Below, one piece after another: positions 27,469-36,427 of a stretch of 64,000 nucleotides of DNA. The notes under the pieces are model-generated. The model ran no database searches. It had not been told where the DNA came from and saw only the letters and a list, made by a program, of their open reading frames with translations. Positions within the stretch are counted from its first letter, which is position 1, and each line of letters opens with the position of its first letter. The translations under genes were made by a program, and so were the position numbers. The DNA comes from KBS-83 sp051025295 (GTDB lineage Bacteria; Acidobacteriota; Terriglobia; Terriglobales; Acidobacteriaceae). Where the stretch lies: assembly GCA_051025295.1 (NCBI GenBank), contig JBMGJV010000015.1. One strand, 5' to 3'.

Positions 27469-28584
27469 TCAGGTGAGCAGTTCGTTGAGAGCGCGGTAGG
27501 GCTTGCCTTGCGACTGTGCGACCGGTATGCAGGTCAGCGTGCCGTCCCACGTGTTCACGCCTTCCGCCAGGCCCGCATCACTGGCGATCGCCTGCTTCGG
27601 TCCGTGCTGCGCGATGCGCATGACGTAGGGGAAGGTGGCATTGGTGAGCGCGAGCGTTGAGGTGTTCGGCACCGCGGCCGGCATATTCGTTACACAGTAG
27701 TGCACCACACCATGCAGTTCATAAGAGGGATCGCTGTGCGTGGTAGGGCGTGCGGTCGCGATGCAGCCACCCTGGTCGATAGCGACATCGACGATGACTG
27801 CGCCCTTCTTCATCTTCGACACCATGGCCTCGGTGACGATCTTTGGCGCTGACGCACCGGGGATGAGGACGCCGCCGATGACGAGGTCGGCTTCGCGCGT
27901 CGCGTGTGCGACGTTGTAGGAGTTGGACGCGAGCGTGAAGACGCGACCGCCGAAGATGTCGTCGAGCTCACGCAGCCGATTGAGGTTCAGATCGACCAGC
28001 GTAACCTTCGCTCCCATGCCGAGCGCGATCTTGGCTGCATTGGTCCCGACGATGCCGCCGCCGATGATGCAGACGTTCGCGGGCGGCACACCTGGAACGC
28101 CGCCGAGTAGCACGCCGCGACCACCGCGCTCCTTTTCCAGATAGTTCGCGCCGACCTGCACGGACATACGACCGGCAACCTCAGACATGGGCGTGAGCAG
28201 CGGGAGCGTGTTGCTACGGTCGCGGATCGTCTCGTACGCGATGCCGGTCACCTTGTTCTTGAGCAGCTGGTCCGTCAAAGCTGGCAGCGGCGCAAGGTGC
28301 AAATAGGTGAAGAGCGTGAGACTGGGACGGAAGAAGACATACTCCTTCTCGACCGGCTCCTTAACCTTGACCACCATGTCGGCGTTGGCCCAGACATTGT
28401 GCGCCGAGCCGACGATCTCCGCGCCGGCGGCCTGGTACTCGTCGTCAGGGAAGGCAGAGAGCTCGCCGGCGTGCGTCTCCACCAGCACCTTGTGCCCGGC
28501 TTCCGAGAGGGCGCGCACACCGGCAGGGGTGATGCCGACGCGGCTCTCGTGATCTTTGACTTCCTTTGGAACTCCGATGATCAT
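27469..28584 (-). CDS. ald: Alanine dehydrogenase
   Basis: NAD-dependent L-alanine/pyruvate interconversion with release or capture of ammonia; cytoplasmic, usually hexameric. It is 371 residues, exactly the family size. It begins MIIGVPKEVKDHESRVGITP, the signature of Ald. The Rossmann motif is IIGGGIVGTNAA near residue 172. The NAD-binding and substrate segments VIVDVAIDQGGC and VVHYCVTNMPAAVPNTS are conserved, as is YVMRIA. It precedes, on the same strand, an aldehyde dehydrogenase transcribed before it (gap 47 bases), which may imply a shared catabolic operon. Confidence 0.95.
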   Translation of the reverse strand: MIIGVPKEVKDHESRVGITPAGVRALSEAGHKVLVETHAGELSAFPDDEYQAAGAEIVGSAHNVWANADMVVKVKEPVEKEYVFFRPSLTLFTYLHLAPLPALTDQLLKNKVTGIAYETIRDRSNTLPLLTPMSEVAGRMSVQVGANYLEKERGGRGVLLGGVPGVPPANVCIIGGGIVGTNAAKIALGMGAKVTLVDLNLNRLRELDDIFGGRVFTLASNSYNVAHATREADLVIGGVLIPGASAPKIVTEAMVSKMKKGAVIVDVAIDQGGCIATARPTTHSDPSYELHGVVHYCVTNMPAAVPNTSTLALTNATFPYVMRIAQHGPKQAIASDAGLAEGVNTWDGTLTCIPVAQSQGKPYRALNELLT

Positions 28585-28631
28585 GCATTCTCCTGAACGA
28601 AATTGTGAGTAGAGGCAAGCAGCCGCGAACT

Positions 28632-30128
28632 CTACTCTGCGTTATCGATCTGCGCGCGCTGCAGCTTATCCGAGTAATCGATGTAAACCGATTTCCAGGT
28701 GGTGTAGAAATCCAGAGCGCCGGTGCCGCCTTCGCGGTGTCCGTTGCCGGTCTGCTTCACGCCGCCAAAGGGCAGGTGCACCTCCGCGCCAATGGTGGGA
28801 GCGTTAATGTAGGTGATGCCCGCTTCGAGATCGCGGATCGCGCGAAAGGCCTTGTTCACGTCGCGCGAATAGAGAGCAGTCGACAGGCCGTACTCGATGC
28901 CGTTCGCGATCTGGATCGCGTCTTCAATGCCGTCGCATTCGAGGATGCTCAGCACCGGGCCGAAGACCTCTTCCTGCGCGATGCGCATGCCGGGTTTCAC
29001 CTTCGCGAAGACGGTGGGCGCGAAGAAGTGTCCGCGTGCGTGCGTGCCCTCGCTCAAGGCGACGCCGCCCTGCACCAGCGTGGCGCCCTCTTCCTGCGCA
29101 GACTTCGTGTAGCGGGTTGAGGTCTCGATCTGCTGCCGATTGATCTGCGGCCCCATCTCCATCGTCTCCTCAAGCCCATTGCCGACACGTAGCGCCCGTG
29201 CCCGCGCGCCGATCCGTTCCGTGAACACGCCGGCCACACGCTTATCGACGATGACGCGACTGGTTGCGGTGCAGCGCTGACCGCTGGTGCCGAAGGCTCC
29301 CCACACTGCGCCATCGATGGCGAGATCTAGGTTCGCATCTTCGAGGACGATCATGGCGTTCTTGCCACCCATCTCAAGCGAACATGGCTTGAAGCGGCCT
29401 GCTGCTGCCTGCCCGACGATGCGACCCACTTCGCTCGAGCCGGTGAAGGAGATGGCGCGCACCTTGGGATGCTCAACCAGTGGCGCACCTGCCTCCGGAC
29501 CGAAGCCGGTGACGATATTCACGACACCCACGGGCAGTCCGGCCTCCATGAGCATCTCGACGAGATGAAAGGTGGAGAGCGGTGTGTCCTCTGCCGGCTT
29601 GATGACGCAGGTGTTGCCGCAGACCAGCGCGGGGAAGATCTTCCACGATGGAATGGCCATCGGGAAGTTCCACGGCGCGATCATGCCGCAGACGCCGACC
29701 GGCATGCGTACGGACATCGCGAACTTATTCTGCAACTCCGAAGGCGTCGTCTGGCCGAAGAGCCGACGGCCCTCTCCGGCCATATAGAAGGCCGTGTCGA
29801 TCGCCTCCTGCACGTCGCCGCGTGTCTCGCGCAACACCTTGCCCATCTCGCGGGTCATGTCTCGCGCGAACTCTTCCTTGCGCTTCATTAACAGCTCGCC
29901 AGTGCGGTAGAGGATCTCTGCACGCTTGGGTGCCGGAACCAGACGCCAGGTCTGGTAGGCGCGGCTTGCCGCCTCGACCGCTGCGTCGACATCCGCGGCG
30001 TCGGAGGCGGCAAATACGCCGATCACATCGTGAGTGTCTGCGGGGTTCAGGTTCTCGAACGTCTTGCCACTGCGGGCTGGCTGCATCTTGCCCGCGATTA
30101 AATTGCCATACGTCTTCACCGATGCCAT
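28632..30128 (-). CDS. Aldehyde dehydrogenase (NAD(P)+), possibly 2-oxoglutarate semialdehyde type
   Basis: 498-residue ALDH superfamily enzyme oxidising an aldehyde to the acid. The active-site Glu is in SLEMGGKN (about residue 255) and the nucleophilic Cys in SGQRCTATSR (about 284). The Rossmann GSSEVGRIVG motif and the PWNFP motif are intact. The C-terminal PFGGVKQTGNGHREGGTGAL and the ending YSDKLQRAQID resemble the group that acts on 2-oxoglutaric semialdehyde (sugar-acid or hydroxyproline catabolism), but substrate assignment is inference. It lies upstream of ald on the same strand. Confidence 0.9.
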   Translation of the reverse strand: MASVKTYGNLIAGKMQPARSGKTFENLNPADTHDVIGVFAASDAADVDAAVEAASRAYQTWRLVPAPKRAEILYRTGELLMKRKEEFARDMTREMGKVLRETRGDVQEAIDTAFYMAGEGRRLFGQTTPSELQNKFAMSVRMPVGVCGMIAPWNFPMAIPSWKIFPALVCGNTCVIKPAEDTPLSTFHLVEMLMEAGLPVGVVNIVTGFGPEAGAPLVEHPKVRAISFTGSSEVGRIVGQAAAGRFKPCSLEMGGKNAMIVLEDANLDLAIDGAVWGAFGTSGQRCTATSRVIVDKRVAGVFTERIGARARALRVGNGLEETMEMGPQINRQQIETSTRYTKSAQEEGATLVQGGVALSEGTHARGHFFAPTVFAKVKPGMRIAQEEVFGPVLSILECDGIEDAIQIANGIEYGLSTALYSRDVNKAFRAIRDLEAGITYINAPTIGAEVHLPFGGVKQTGNGHREGGTGALDFYTTWKSVYIDYSDKLQRAQIDNAE

Positions 30129-30333
30129 GGACGGTCCTTAGGGAGGGAGAGAGGTTTGGCCAAACAGTTGAGCATAGCCGAGCCGGGACAAGAGCACCAA
30201 TCGGCTCGCCGGACCGCGGCTTGGAACCGCGAAGGCACAGGGCGCGTATCTCTGATTGCCCCTTGATGGAACGGCCCTGGGGCTTGTTGGGGAGCTGTCG
30301 TCTGGGCGCTGTTGTCTGGGAGGCTGAAAAGTC

Positions 30334-30522
30334 GTGCGTTTCCTACTCTGGTGTGTGCTTCTGGTGTTCTGCTGGCCGCTTGCACTGCTGGCGGCAGTGC
30401 TCTATCCGCTCGTTTGGCTCCTGCTGCTGCCGTTTCACGTCGTGGGCATCGCCGTGCATGGAGTGCTCGAGCTCATCTCGGGGGTTGTCCTGCTGCCCGG
30501 CCGCGTGTTGAAGCGGATCTGA
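30334..30522 (+). CDS. Small hydrophobic membrane protein of unknown function
   Basis: 62 residues, almost entirely hydrophobic, with two likely membrane segments (about residues 3-34 and 35-56), few charges except at the ends, and a basic C-terminus (GRVLKRI). GTG 30334 is preceded by GGGAGG at about 10 bases, supporting translation. The base composition and tail suit a real small gene. No domain is recognisable. It converges with the zinc peptidase gene (gap 7 bases). Confidence 0.55.
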   Translation: MRFLLWCVLLVFCWPLALLAAVLYPLVWLLLLPFHVVGIAVHGVLELISGVVLLPGRVLKRI

Positions 30523-30529
30523 GCAGGTT

Positions 30530-31372
30530 CTACTCCGCGTCGCGGCTGGCAAACGTATTGCACTGCCGCATGTCGCCGCTGTCGAGCCCGCGTTCGAACC
30601 ACTGCATGCGCTGTTGCGACGTGCCATGCGTAAAGCTGTCCGGCGCAATGTAGCCCTGCGTCATCTTCTGTAGATGATCGTCTCCAACCGCTGCGGCTGC
30701 CTGCAGGCCTTGCTGCACATCGGCACGATCGACGATGTTGCGCTGCTCCGTGCTGTGCGCCCAAACGCCGGCGTAGCAGTCGGCCTGCAGTTCGACCGCC
30801 ACCGATAGCTTGTTGCCGGCCTCCGGGTTTGAGTCGCGCAACTGCTCCACCTTCTGCTCGGTCCCGACGATCTTCTGCACGTGGTGGCCGATCTCATGCG
30901 CGACTACATACGCCTGGGCGAAGTCTCCCGAGGCGCCGAAGCGGCGCAGGTCATTCCAGAAGCCGAGATCGATGTAGACCTTCTCATCCTGCGGGCAGTA
31001 GAACGGGCCCGTGGCGGCTCGCGCTGATCCGCAGCCTGAGTAGGTTGCTCCGCGGAAGAGCACCAGCCGTGCATGGCGATAGTTCGGCAGTATCTGGCTC
31101 CACGTCTTCTGTGTGTCATCAAGAACAAATGACACGAGTTGGGCAGAGCGCTGCTCATCCGCGGACGGCGGTGCTGCCGGCGCGGTATGCGTGACACCGC
31201 CGTTGCCCAGCAGATAAGCGCCAATGAAATTGCGTCCGGTGATCAGGCTGATGACGAGCAGCAGAAGCAGGCCGCCAATACCCAGTCCACCTCCGCCGAA
31301 CCCAAAGCCGCCGCCGCCCGAACTGCGCCGGTCTTCAACGTCGCCGCTCAGCCCTCCTGGTGTCCAGTCCAT
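30530..31372 (-). CDS. YpfJ-type neutral zinc metallopeptidase
   Basis: 280-residue membrane-anchored peptidase of the YpfJ family. A glycine-rich N-terminus (residues 19-34) leads into a transmembrane helix (GGLLLLLVISLITG, 33-46), so the catalytic part probably faces the periplasm. The zinc motif HEIGHH is at residues 159-164; downstream, VAVELQADCYAGVWAH supplies the third ligand. CPQDEKVYIDLGFWNDL is also family-typical. The substrate and role are unknown. It is divergent from the BON-domain gene at 31634. Confidence 0.88.
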   Translation of the reverse strand: MDWTPGGLSGDVEDRRSSGGGGFGFGGGGLGIGGLLLLLVISLITGRNFIGAYLLGNGGVTHTAPAAPPSADEQRSAQLVSFVLDDTQKTWSQILPNYRHARLVLFRGATYSGCGSARAATGPFYCPQDEKVYIDLGFWNDLRRFGASGDFAQAYVVAHEIGHHVQKIVGTEQKVEQLRDSNPEAGNKLSVAVELQADCYAGVWAHSTEQRNIVDRADVQQGLQAAAAVGDDHLQKMTQGYIAPDSFTHGTSQQRMQWFERGLDSGDMRQCNTFASRDAE

Positions 31373-31633
31373 CCGGTACTCCTCTGCCCTCTGAGATGTT
31401 GCCTTTGCATTGTTGGAAGTGGATGAATGCAGGCGCGGTCATCTTACGTGAGCTCAATTTCGTGAACTTGCAGGCAACTGCGGCACCGTTGGTTGTTCGC
31501 ACGCGCGTACCACCCATACTGGGGCGATTGCTTCCAACAAAGTGAGGGAAACCCTGAGGCGCTTGGGCGCCCGTCCTCCACGTAACCGTCGCAGTTGTGA
31601 ATGCGGCGCATTCCCCGTATCCAGAGGTCCCCC

Positions 31634-32032
31634 GTGAGATCATCCCGTCTTCTTCCGGCCGCTTTGTGCGGACTGCTGGCTGCTTCCACGCTATCGCTTG
31701 CGTTGCCGGCTTACGCAGTTCAGGACCAGAGCACGCCGGCAGCAACCCAGCCGGACAACACAGCCAAGAATAAGGCTCACAGCCGCACCGCGGATCAGCA
31801 GTCGGAGGCTACCTCCGATCGCGAGATGACGCAGCAAATTCGCAAATCGATCGTGTCAGATAAATCGATCTCTACCTATGGACACAACGTGAAGATCATT
31901 ACCCGCAACGGGATGGTCACGTTGAAAGGTCCTGTGAAGTCGCAGGAAGAGAAGACCACGATCGCCTCCAAGGCGGCCGAGGCAGCCGGTGGCCAGGACA
32001 AGGTCACCGATCAACTCACCGTCAAGCAGTGA
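31634..32032 (+). CDS. Exported BON-domain protein
   Basis: 132-residue periplasmic protein with an N-terminal signal peptide (AALCGLLAASTLSLALPAYA). A single BON domain spans about residues 64-130 (EMTQQIRKSIVSDKSIST ... VKIITRNGMVTLKGPVKS), the phospholipid-binding fold of OsmY-type osmotic and envelope-stress proteins. GTG 31634 is chosen because AGAGGT lies 5 bases upstream and it restores a normal signal peptide; the frame is open from 31601. It is followed 33 bases later by a YflT-type stress protein, a pairing that points to general stress. Confidence 0.8.
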   Translation: MRSSRLLPAALCGLLAASTLSLALPAYAVQDQSTPAATQPDNTAKNKAHSRTADQQSEATSDREMTQQIRKSIVSDKSISTYGHNVKIITRNGMVTLKGPVKSQEEKTTIASKAAEAAGGQDKVTDQLTVKQ

Positions 32033-32065
32033 CGCACCAGTCTGCTCTGAGAAGGGAAAATCATT

Positions 32066-32776
32066 ATGGCAGGAAAAAATACAGCAGCTTTCGGCATCTA
32101 TCCCACACGTTCTGCGGCCGAGTCGGCAGTGGATCAGTTGGTCGCAGCGGGATTTTCGAACCAGGATGTATCGGTCCTGATGGCGGACCAGCGCGGCTCA
32201 CGTGACTTCGCCGCCGAGAAGAACACGAAGGCGCCTGAAGGCGCGACAACAGGTGGCGTCCTGGGCGGCGCCGTCGGCGGCACACTCGGCCTGCTGGCAG
32301 GCATCGGTGCGCTGGCCATTCCCGGCGTCGGTCCCCTGATCGCAGCAGGTCCGATCATGGGTACGCTCGCGGGTCTGGGCGCGGGCGGCGTTGTGGGCGG
32401 CCTCGTCGGCCTGCTGGTTGGTATGGGCATTCCGGAATACGAGGCGAAGCGCTACGAAGGCCGCGTGAAGGATGGTGGCATTCTCGTCTCGGTGCACTGC
32501 GACAGTTCGGATGAGATCTCGCGCGCCAAGGAAGTGCTGAAGGCGACAGGCGCGGAAGACATTTCCTCCTCGGGCGAGAAGGGTGTGAGCACGCATACCA
32601 TGGGCAGCGATCACGAACGCACCACGGACCTGCGGCGCGCCGAAACCGGTCGAGTCGATCGTGAAGATGTCGTGGTCAACCGCACTACCCCGGGCACGTC
32701 CGCAGGTGTCACTCGCACCTACGACGACGCGGTGGTAGACGAGCCGGCAGCCCCGGTACGGCCGCGCGATCTGTAA
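32066..32776 (+). CDS. YflT-type general stress protein (DUF1269-like) with glycine-rich membrane region
   Basis: 236 residues. The N-terminus (AFGIYPTRSAAESAVDQLV...SNQDVSVLM) is the YflT-type ferredoxin-like domain, found in heat- and salt-induced proteins. A glycine-rich hydrophobic segment follows (residues 60-130, GGVLGGAVGGTLGLLAGIGA), then a second small alpha/beta portion and a charged tail (residues 178-236). It may sit at the membrane. It has a good ribosome-binding site (GAAGGGAAAA) and directly follows the BON gene, implying a stress operon. Confidence 0.75.
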   Translation: MAGKNTAAFGIYPTRSAAESAVDQLVAAGFSNQDVSVLMADQRGSRDFAAEKNTKAPEGATTGGVLGGAVGGTLGLLAGIGALAIPGVGPLIAAGPIMGTLAGLGAGGVVGGLVGLLVGMGIPEYEAKRYEGRVKDGGILVSVHCDSSDEISRAKEVLKATGAEDISSSGEKGVSTHTMGSDHERTTDLRRAETGRVDREDVVVNRTTPGTSAGVTRTYDDAVVDEPAAPVRPRDL

Positions 32777-32799
32777 ATTGTCAGCATCGTTGAAATGAA

Positions 32800-32832
32800 A
32801 AGGCGCTCCTCATCGAGGAGCGCCTTCTGTTT
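32800..32832. terminator. Bidirectional terminator
   Basis: A perfect 12-bp stem AAGGCGCTCCTC / GAGGAGCGCCTT (32800-32811, 32815-32826) with loop ATC. It is followed by CTGTTT on the plus strand and preceded by A-rich sequence that would serve the convergent beta-mannosidase gene. Confidence 0.75.
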
Positions 32833-32846
32833 GGCTACTGCACCCG

Positions 32847-35473
32847 CTACTGAGCAGGCGATGCGGATGGCGCAGCAGAAATCTGCCCCGGCGCGAAAGC
32901 ATCCACCAGCGAGATGACCTTCATCTGCTGCTTCACCTGATCGAGCGATGCCGACGTCTTCAGCGTGATCTCAACCGGCTGCTTCGGCAACAGGTCGACG
33001 TAGTTGTCCGAGGCGTCAACATCCAGCGAGCCGAAGCTCAAATACGCGTCGCGAGCCAGCACCGGCGAGGTGAGGCGCACGGTGTAGCCGCCCGCAGTCT
33101 GCTGCACATCTGCCTGCACCATCGTCGCAGGTAATTGCACCTGCTTCGTGGGCACAAGATAAGCCATGTTGCGTGAGACCACCTGGCCGTCGATCGTCAG
33201 TTCGGCATCGAGGAAGACCGAAGCTGCGTCCGTGCCGTTCGGCACGAGATTGCTGAGCGGCATCGTCTGGTACACCTCACTCGAAAGAGCCGGAACCTCC
33301 ACGGGCAAAGTCTTCTCGCTCACCACGGTGCCATCGAACTTCATCAACCGCGTTCGCAGTTGTCCGGTGGCTTTGCTCGTGCGGTCAGAGACGATGTACA
33401 CCGCGGCCGCCCCGTCCTCAAGATGCGGTGAGACCAGGACGGGTGAGTAGAAGCGGCGCGCATAGTACTGCAAAGCCTTCCAGCGTCCGTAGTAATCAAT
33501 GGAGGCCCACGACGCCACCGGCCAGCAGTCGTTCAGCTGCCAATAGATAGACCCCATGGTGCGAGGGCGTTCGCGGCGCAGGTGCTCTGCGCCGATCTTG
33601 ATGCCTTCTGCCTGCAGCACCTGGCTCACGTAAAGGAATGACGGGAAGTCCTTCGGTTCCGTGTAGTCCTTGAGCAGGTAGTCGTGAATGATCGAGTTGC
33701 CTTCGTCATTCTTCTGGTGCGCAAGCATGACGGGTGTGAAGATGCCGGTGCGGTCGGCAGGCTCGGTGAAGGCCTCAATCGTCTTCATCTCGGGGAACGA
33801 CTGGAAGCCATACTCGGTCATGAAGCGCGGATGGTGCTCTTCATAAGTAGAGAAGGGCACGCGGCCGTGCCACACGCTCCAGTCATGCATGTCGCCGGAG
33901 GCCTGACCCGGGGCGAGATCGTCTTCGTAGTTGGCGCTGGGTGAGCTTGGCCAATAGGGTGTTGCGGGATCGAGCTGCACGACCACGCGCGGCAACGTTT
34001 CGTCAAAAAGCAATAAGTAGTCCTGCCACACGCGCGTCTGGCCCTTGGCGTCGAGCCCGGTGAAGATCTTGTTCTTCGCCCAGCCCAGCGACTCTTCTGT
34101 TTCGTTGTTGCCGCACCAGATCACGATGCTGGGGTGATTGCGCAGGCGGGTCACCTGGTACTCGGCTTCCTTCGTGACTCCCTCGCGGAAGCTATAAGTG
34201 CCGGGCTGCCAGTCATTACCGAACATGAAGTCCTGCCAGACCATGATGCCGAGCTCGTCGCACATCGCGTAGAACTCGTCCGTCTCGTAATAGCCACCGC
34301 CCCAGTGACGAATCATGTTCATGTTGGCATCGCGCGCCGATTGGAGGATGCGGCGGTACTGTGCGGTCGTGACCCGCGAGGGGAACGAGTCGAACGGAAT
34401 CACATCCGCACCCTTGCCAAAGACCGGTACGCCGTTGATGACAAACTCGAACGAGCGGCCCCACTGGTCCTTGTCACGGCGCAGCACGACGGAGCGCAGT
34501 CCCGTGCGCGTGGTCGCGGTGTCTTCGCTGCCGACCTTCGCGGTCCATGTATAAAGAGGCTGTGCGCCGTAGCCCGCCGGATACCAGAGGGCGGGATCGG
34601 CGATCTCGCTCGGCACCACGATATGGTTGTGGCCGGCGACGAGCGTCGTCTGCACCTTCTGCTCGTGGCGCTTACCGCTACCCTCCCACGCTACAGTGAC
34701 TGTACTACTTCCTGATGCCGACGCGACGACGTCAACCTCAGCGTCCACGCGTGCGACGGATGCCGTGATCTCGCGCTGGCGAACATACAGACTCTCGATG
34801 CGGCCGCGTCCCAGGTCTCAAGGTGTGCGGCGCGCCAGATGCCGGCTGTGACAAAGGTTGGGCCCCAATCCCAGCCGTATTCGTAGGCAGCCTTGCGGAT
34901 GTAGCTCTTCGCGGCCGCAGGCGTCTGCCCCTGCCACTTGTCGGCATAAGCGATGCGCTGTGCTTCCTTCGCAATCGCCGGAAAGACGACCGTCAACTCG
35001 TTCGCGCCCGGCTTGAGCCATGGCTTTGCGTCGACGCGCCAGCCGCGGAACATGTTGTCTGCGGTGAGCACGAGGTGGCCGTTCAGCGAGACCTCGGCAT
35101 AGGTATCGAGACCGTCAAAGACCAGATCCAGATGCTGATGGCCGAGTGTCGCCGCCGTCACGTTCAGGGTGGTGCGGTATTCCCAGTCCGCATCGCCGAT
35201 CCACTGCAGCTTGGCTTCGTTGTCGCGGTAGTACGGATCGGGGATCAGCTTGTTCGCTAGCAGATCGAGGTGCACATCTCCTGGCACCGTGGCCGGGCGC
35301 CAATCGCCCGCACTGCTTGCCGACGCGGCGGCAGCGCCTTCAGCAAGGCGCTGCCGAAACTGCCAGCCGGTGTTCAGCTCCGTGCTGGTGCGGGGGGCAG
35401 CGTGCGCCACGTTGAGAACGATACCAGCGAGGGCCAGAACGAACAGCAGACGAACGAAACGTAACGATGACAT
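32847..35473 (-). pseudogene. GH2 beta-mannosidase-like gene, interrupted by a one-base frameshift
   Basis: Exported glycoside hydrolase family 2 enzyme expected to release mannose from beta-mannosides. The 5' part (from ATG 35473) has a signal peptide and the N-terminal beta-sandwich. The 3' part holds the TIM barrel, with the acid/base motif WCGNNE (near residue 452) and nucleophile motif TEYGFQSFP (near 549). The reading frame shifts around 34800-34810, inside GCGGCCGC: the sequence IWRAAHLETWDAA continues as RIESLYVRQREI only after a missing base. The total is 2627 bases, one short of a multiple of three, so a single deletion explains it. This could be a true pseudogene or a sequencing error; the rest looks intact. 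Confidence 0.8.
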
Positions 35474-35713
35474 GCAGTCTCTCGTGAAGGGGTTGGGGCG
35501 TTCTCCGGGTATGCCGCGAACACGGCGCAATTGTACTTCGGGTGGAGCAGCGTGACCGTCCGTGCCTTCACTGGCAGGCCACATTTTGGCTGCTGATGTG
35601 CGCGTCCGTACCGTGCGATCCCCCGAAAGTCGAACGGGGCCGCGAAACTTGCTCGCTTAGGGTGGGTTCAGCATGCACGAGCGGCAGAAAGCCGCCAGGA
35701 GAAGAAGGGAATC

Positions 35714-36067
35714 ATGAAACTCACACACGTAGTGTTTGCATCCGCTCTCGTCCTCGCGCCCTTCGCTGTCTATGCGCAGACTGCTGCCCCGACCCCGACA
35801 CCCGGCAAGCACGACTGGAACATCCACCAGCGCAAGGAGAAGCAGCAGGACCGCATCGCGAATGGTGTGAAGAGCGGCCAACTGACAGCAGGGGAGACCA
35901 AGCACCTGGAGAAGCAGGAGGTCGCAATCAATCACGAGGAGCATGCGATGCGCGCTCAGGACAACGGTCACCTGACGAGGCAGGACCGCAAGACGATCCA
36001 CCACCAGCAGAACCAGGAATCGCGCCGTATCTATCGTGACAAGCACAACACCCGCGTACAGAAGTAA
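35714..36067 (+). CDS. Small exported basic protein of unknown function
   Basis: 117 residues. It has a signal peptide (VVFASALVLAPFAVYA) cleaved near residue 21, then a highly charged helical region rich in H, K, E and Q (residues 30-117; for example HLEKQEVAINHEEHAMRAQD). Helical repeats of the type K/R-x-x-x-x-x-I-N/H are suggestive of a tandem alpha-hairpin. Similar exported proteins are widespread in acidobacteria and may respond to envelope stress; I know of no tested function. AGAAGGGAA before the ATG is a usable ribosome-binding site. Confidence 0.7.
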   Translation: MKLTHVVFASALVLAPFAVYAQTAAPTPTPGKHDWNIHQRKEKQQDRIANGVKSGQLTAGETKHLEKQEVAINHEEHAMRAQDNGHLTRQDRKTIHHQQNQESRRIYRDKHNTRVQK

Positions 36068-36078
36068 AGAAGAGGACC

Positions 36079-36119
36079 CGCAAGGCCGGCCTCCGCTTCA
36101 CTGTAAGGCCGGCCTTGCG
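36079..36119 (+). terminator. Hairpin after the small exported protein
   Basis: A 14-bp perfect stem CGCAAGGCCGGCCT / AGGCCGGCCTTGCG (36079-36092, 36106-36119) with a 13-base loop. No T-run follows, so termination is less certain than at the other stems. AAGGCCGGCC occurs in both arms. Confidence 0.45.
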
Positions 36120-36427
36120 CTGCGAAGGAGCCGCCGTCGCGGTGGGTGACGGAACTGATATTCCGCTTAGAAAAGCCTGTAAGTGCAAGCAGCGATTGAG
36201 CCCTGCACAAACGGCGGTACCCTCCGCAGTCCCGGATTGGTATGCATCGTGGCGCCCTGGAGTGCCGTTTCGGGAGGGTGAATGCCAGTCGGCAATGACG
36301 AAAGGGGGTAGGTAACCCGCAGGTTGACTTTGCGGGAACCACCTTTGTGTCATAGGCGCGTTCAATTTTGCTCCCTTACAATCCGTACTAGATTCCATAA
36401 GCAAGGAAGACTAGACAGGCCGCTCCG
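36120..36427 (+). promoter_or_regulatory. mreB upstream region with candidate promoter
   Basis: No ORF. A good TTGACT at 36324-36329 and TGTCAT at 36348-36353 (18-base spacer) form the best sigma-70-like promoter before mreB, about 75 bases upstream of the gene. The TTGACT lies in the loop of a perfect dyad CCCGCA (36316-36321) / TGCGGG (36331-36336). A second -10-like TACAAT is near 36379. The part 36120-36315 shows only GC-rich sequence with no element I recognise. Confidence 0.45.
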
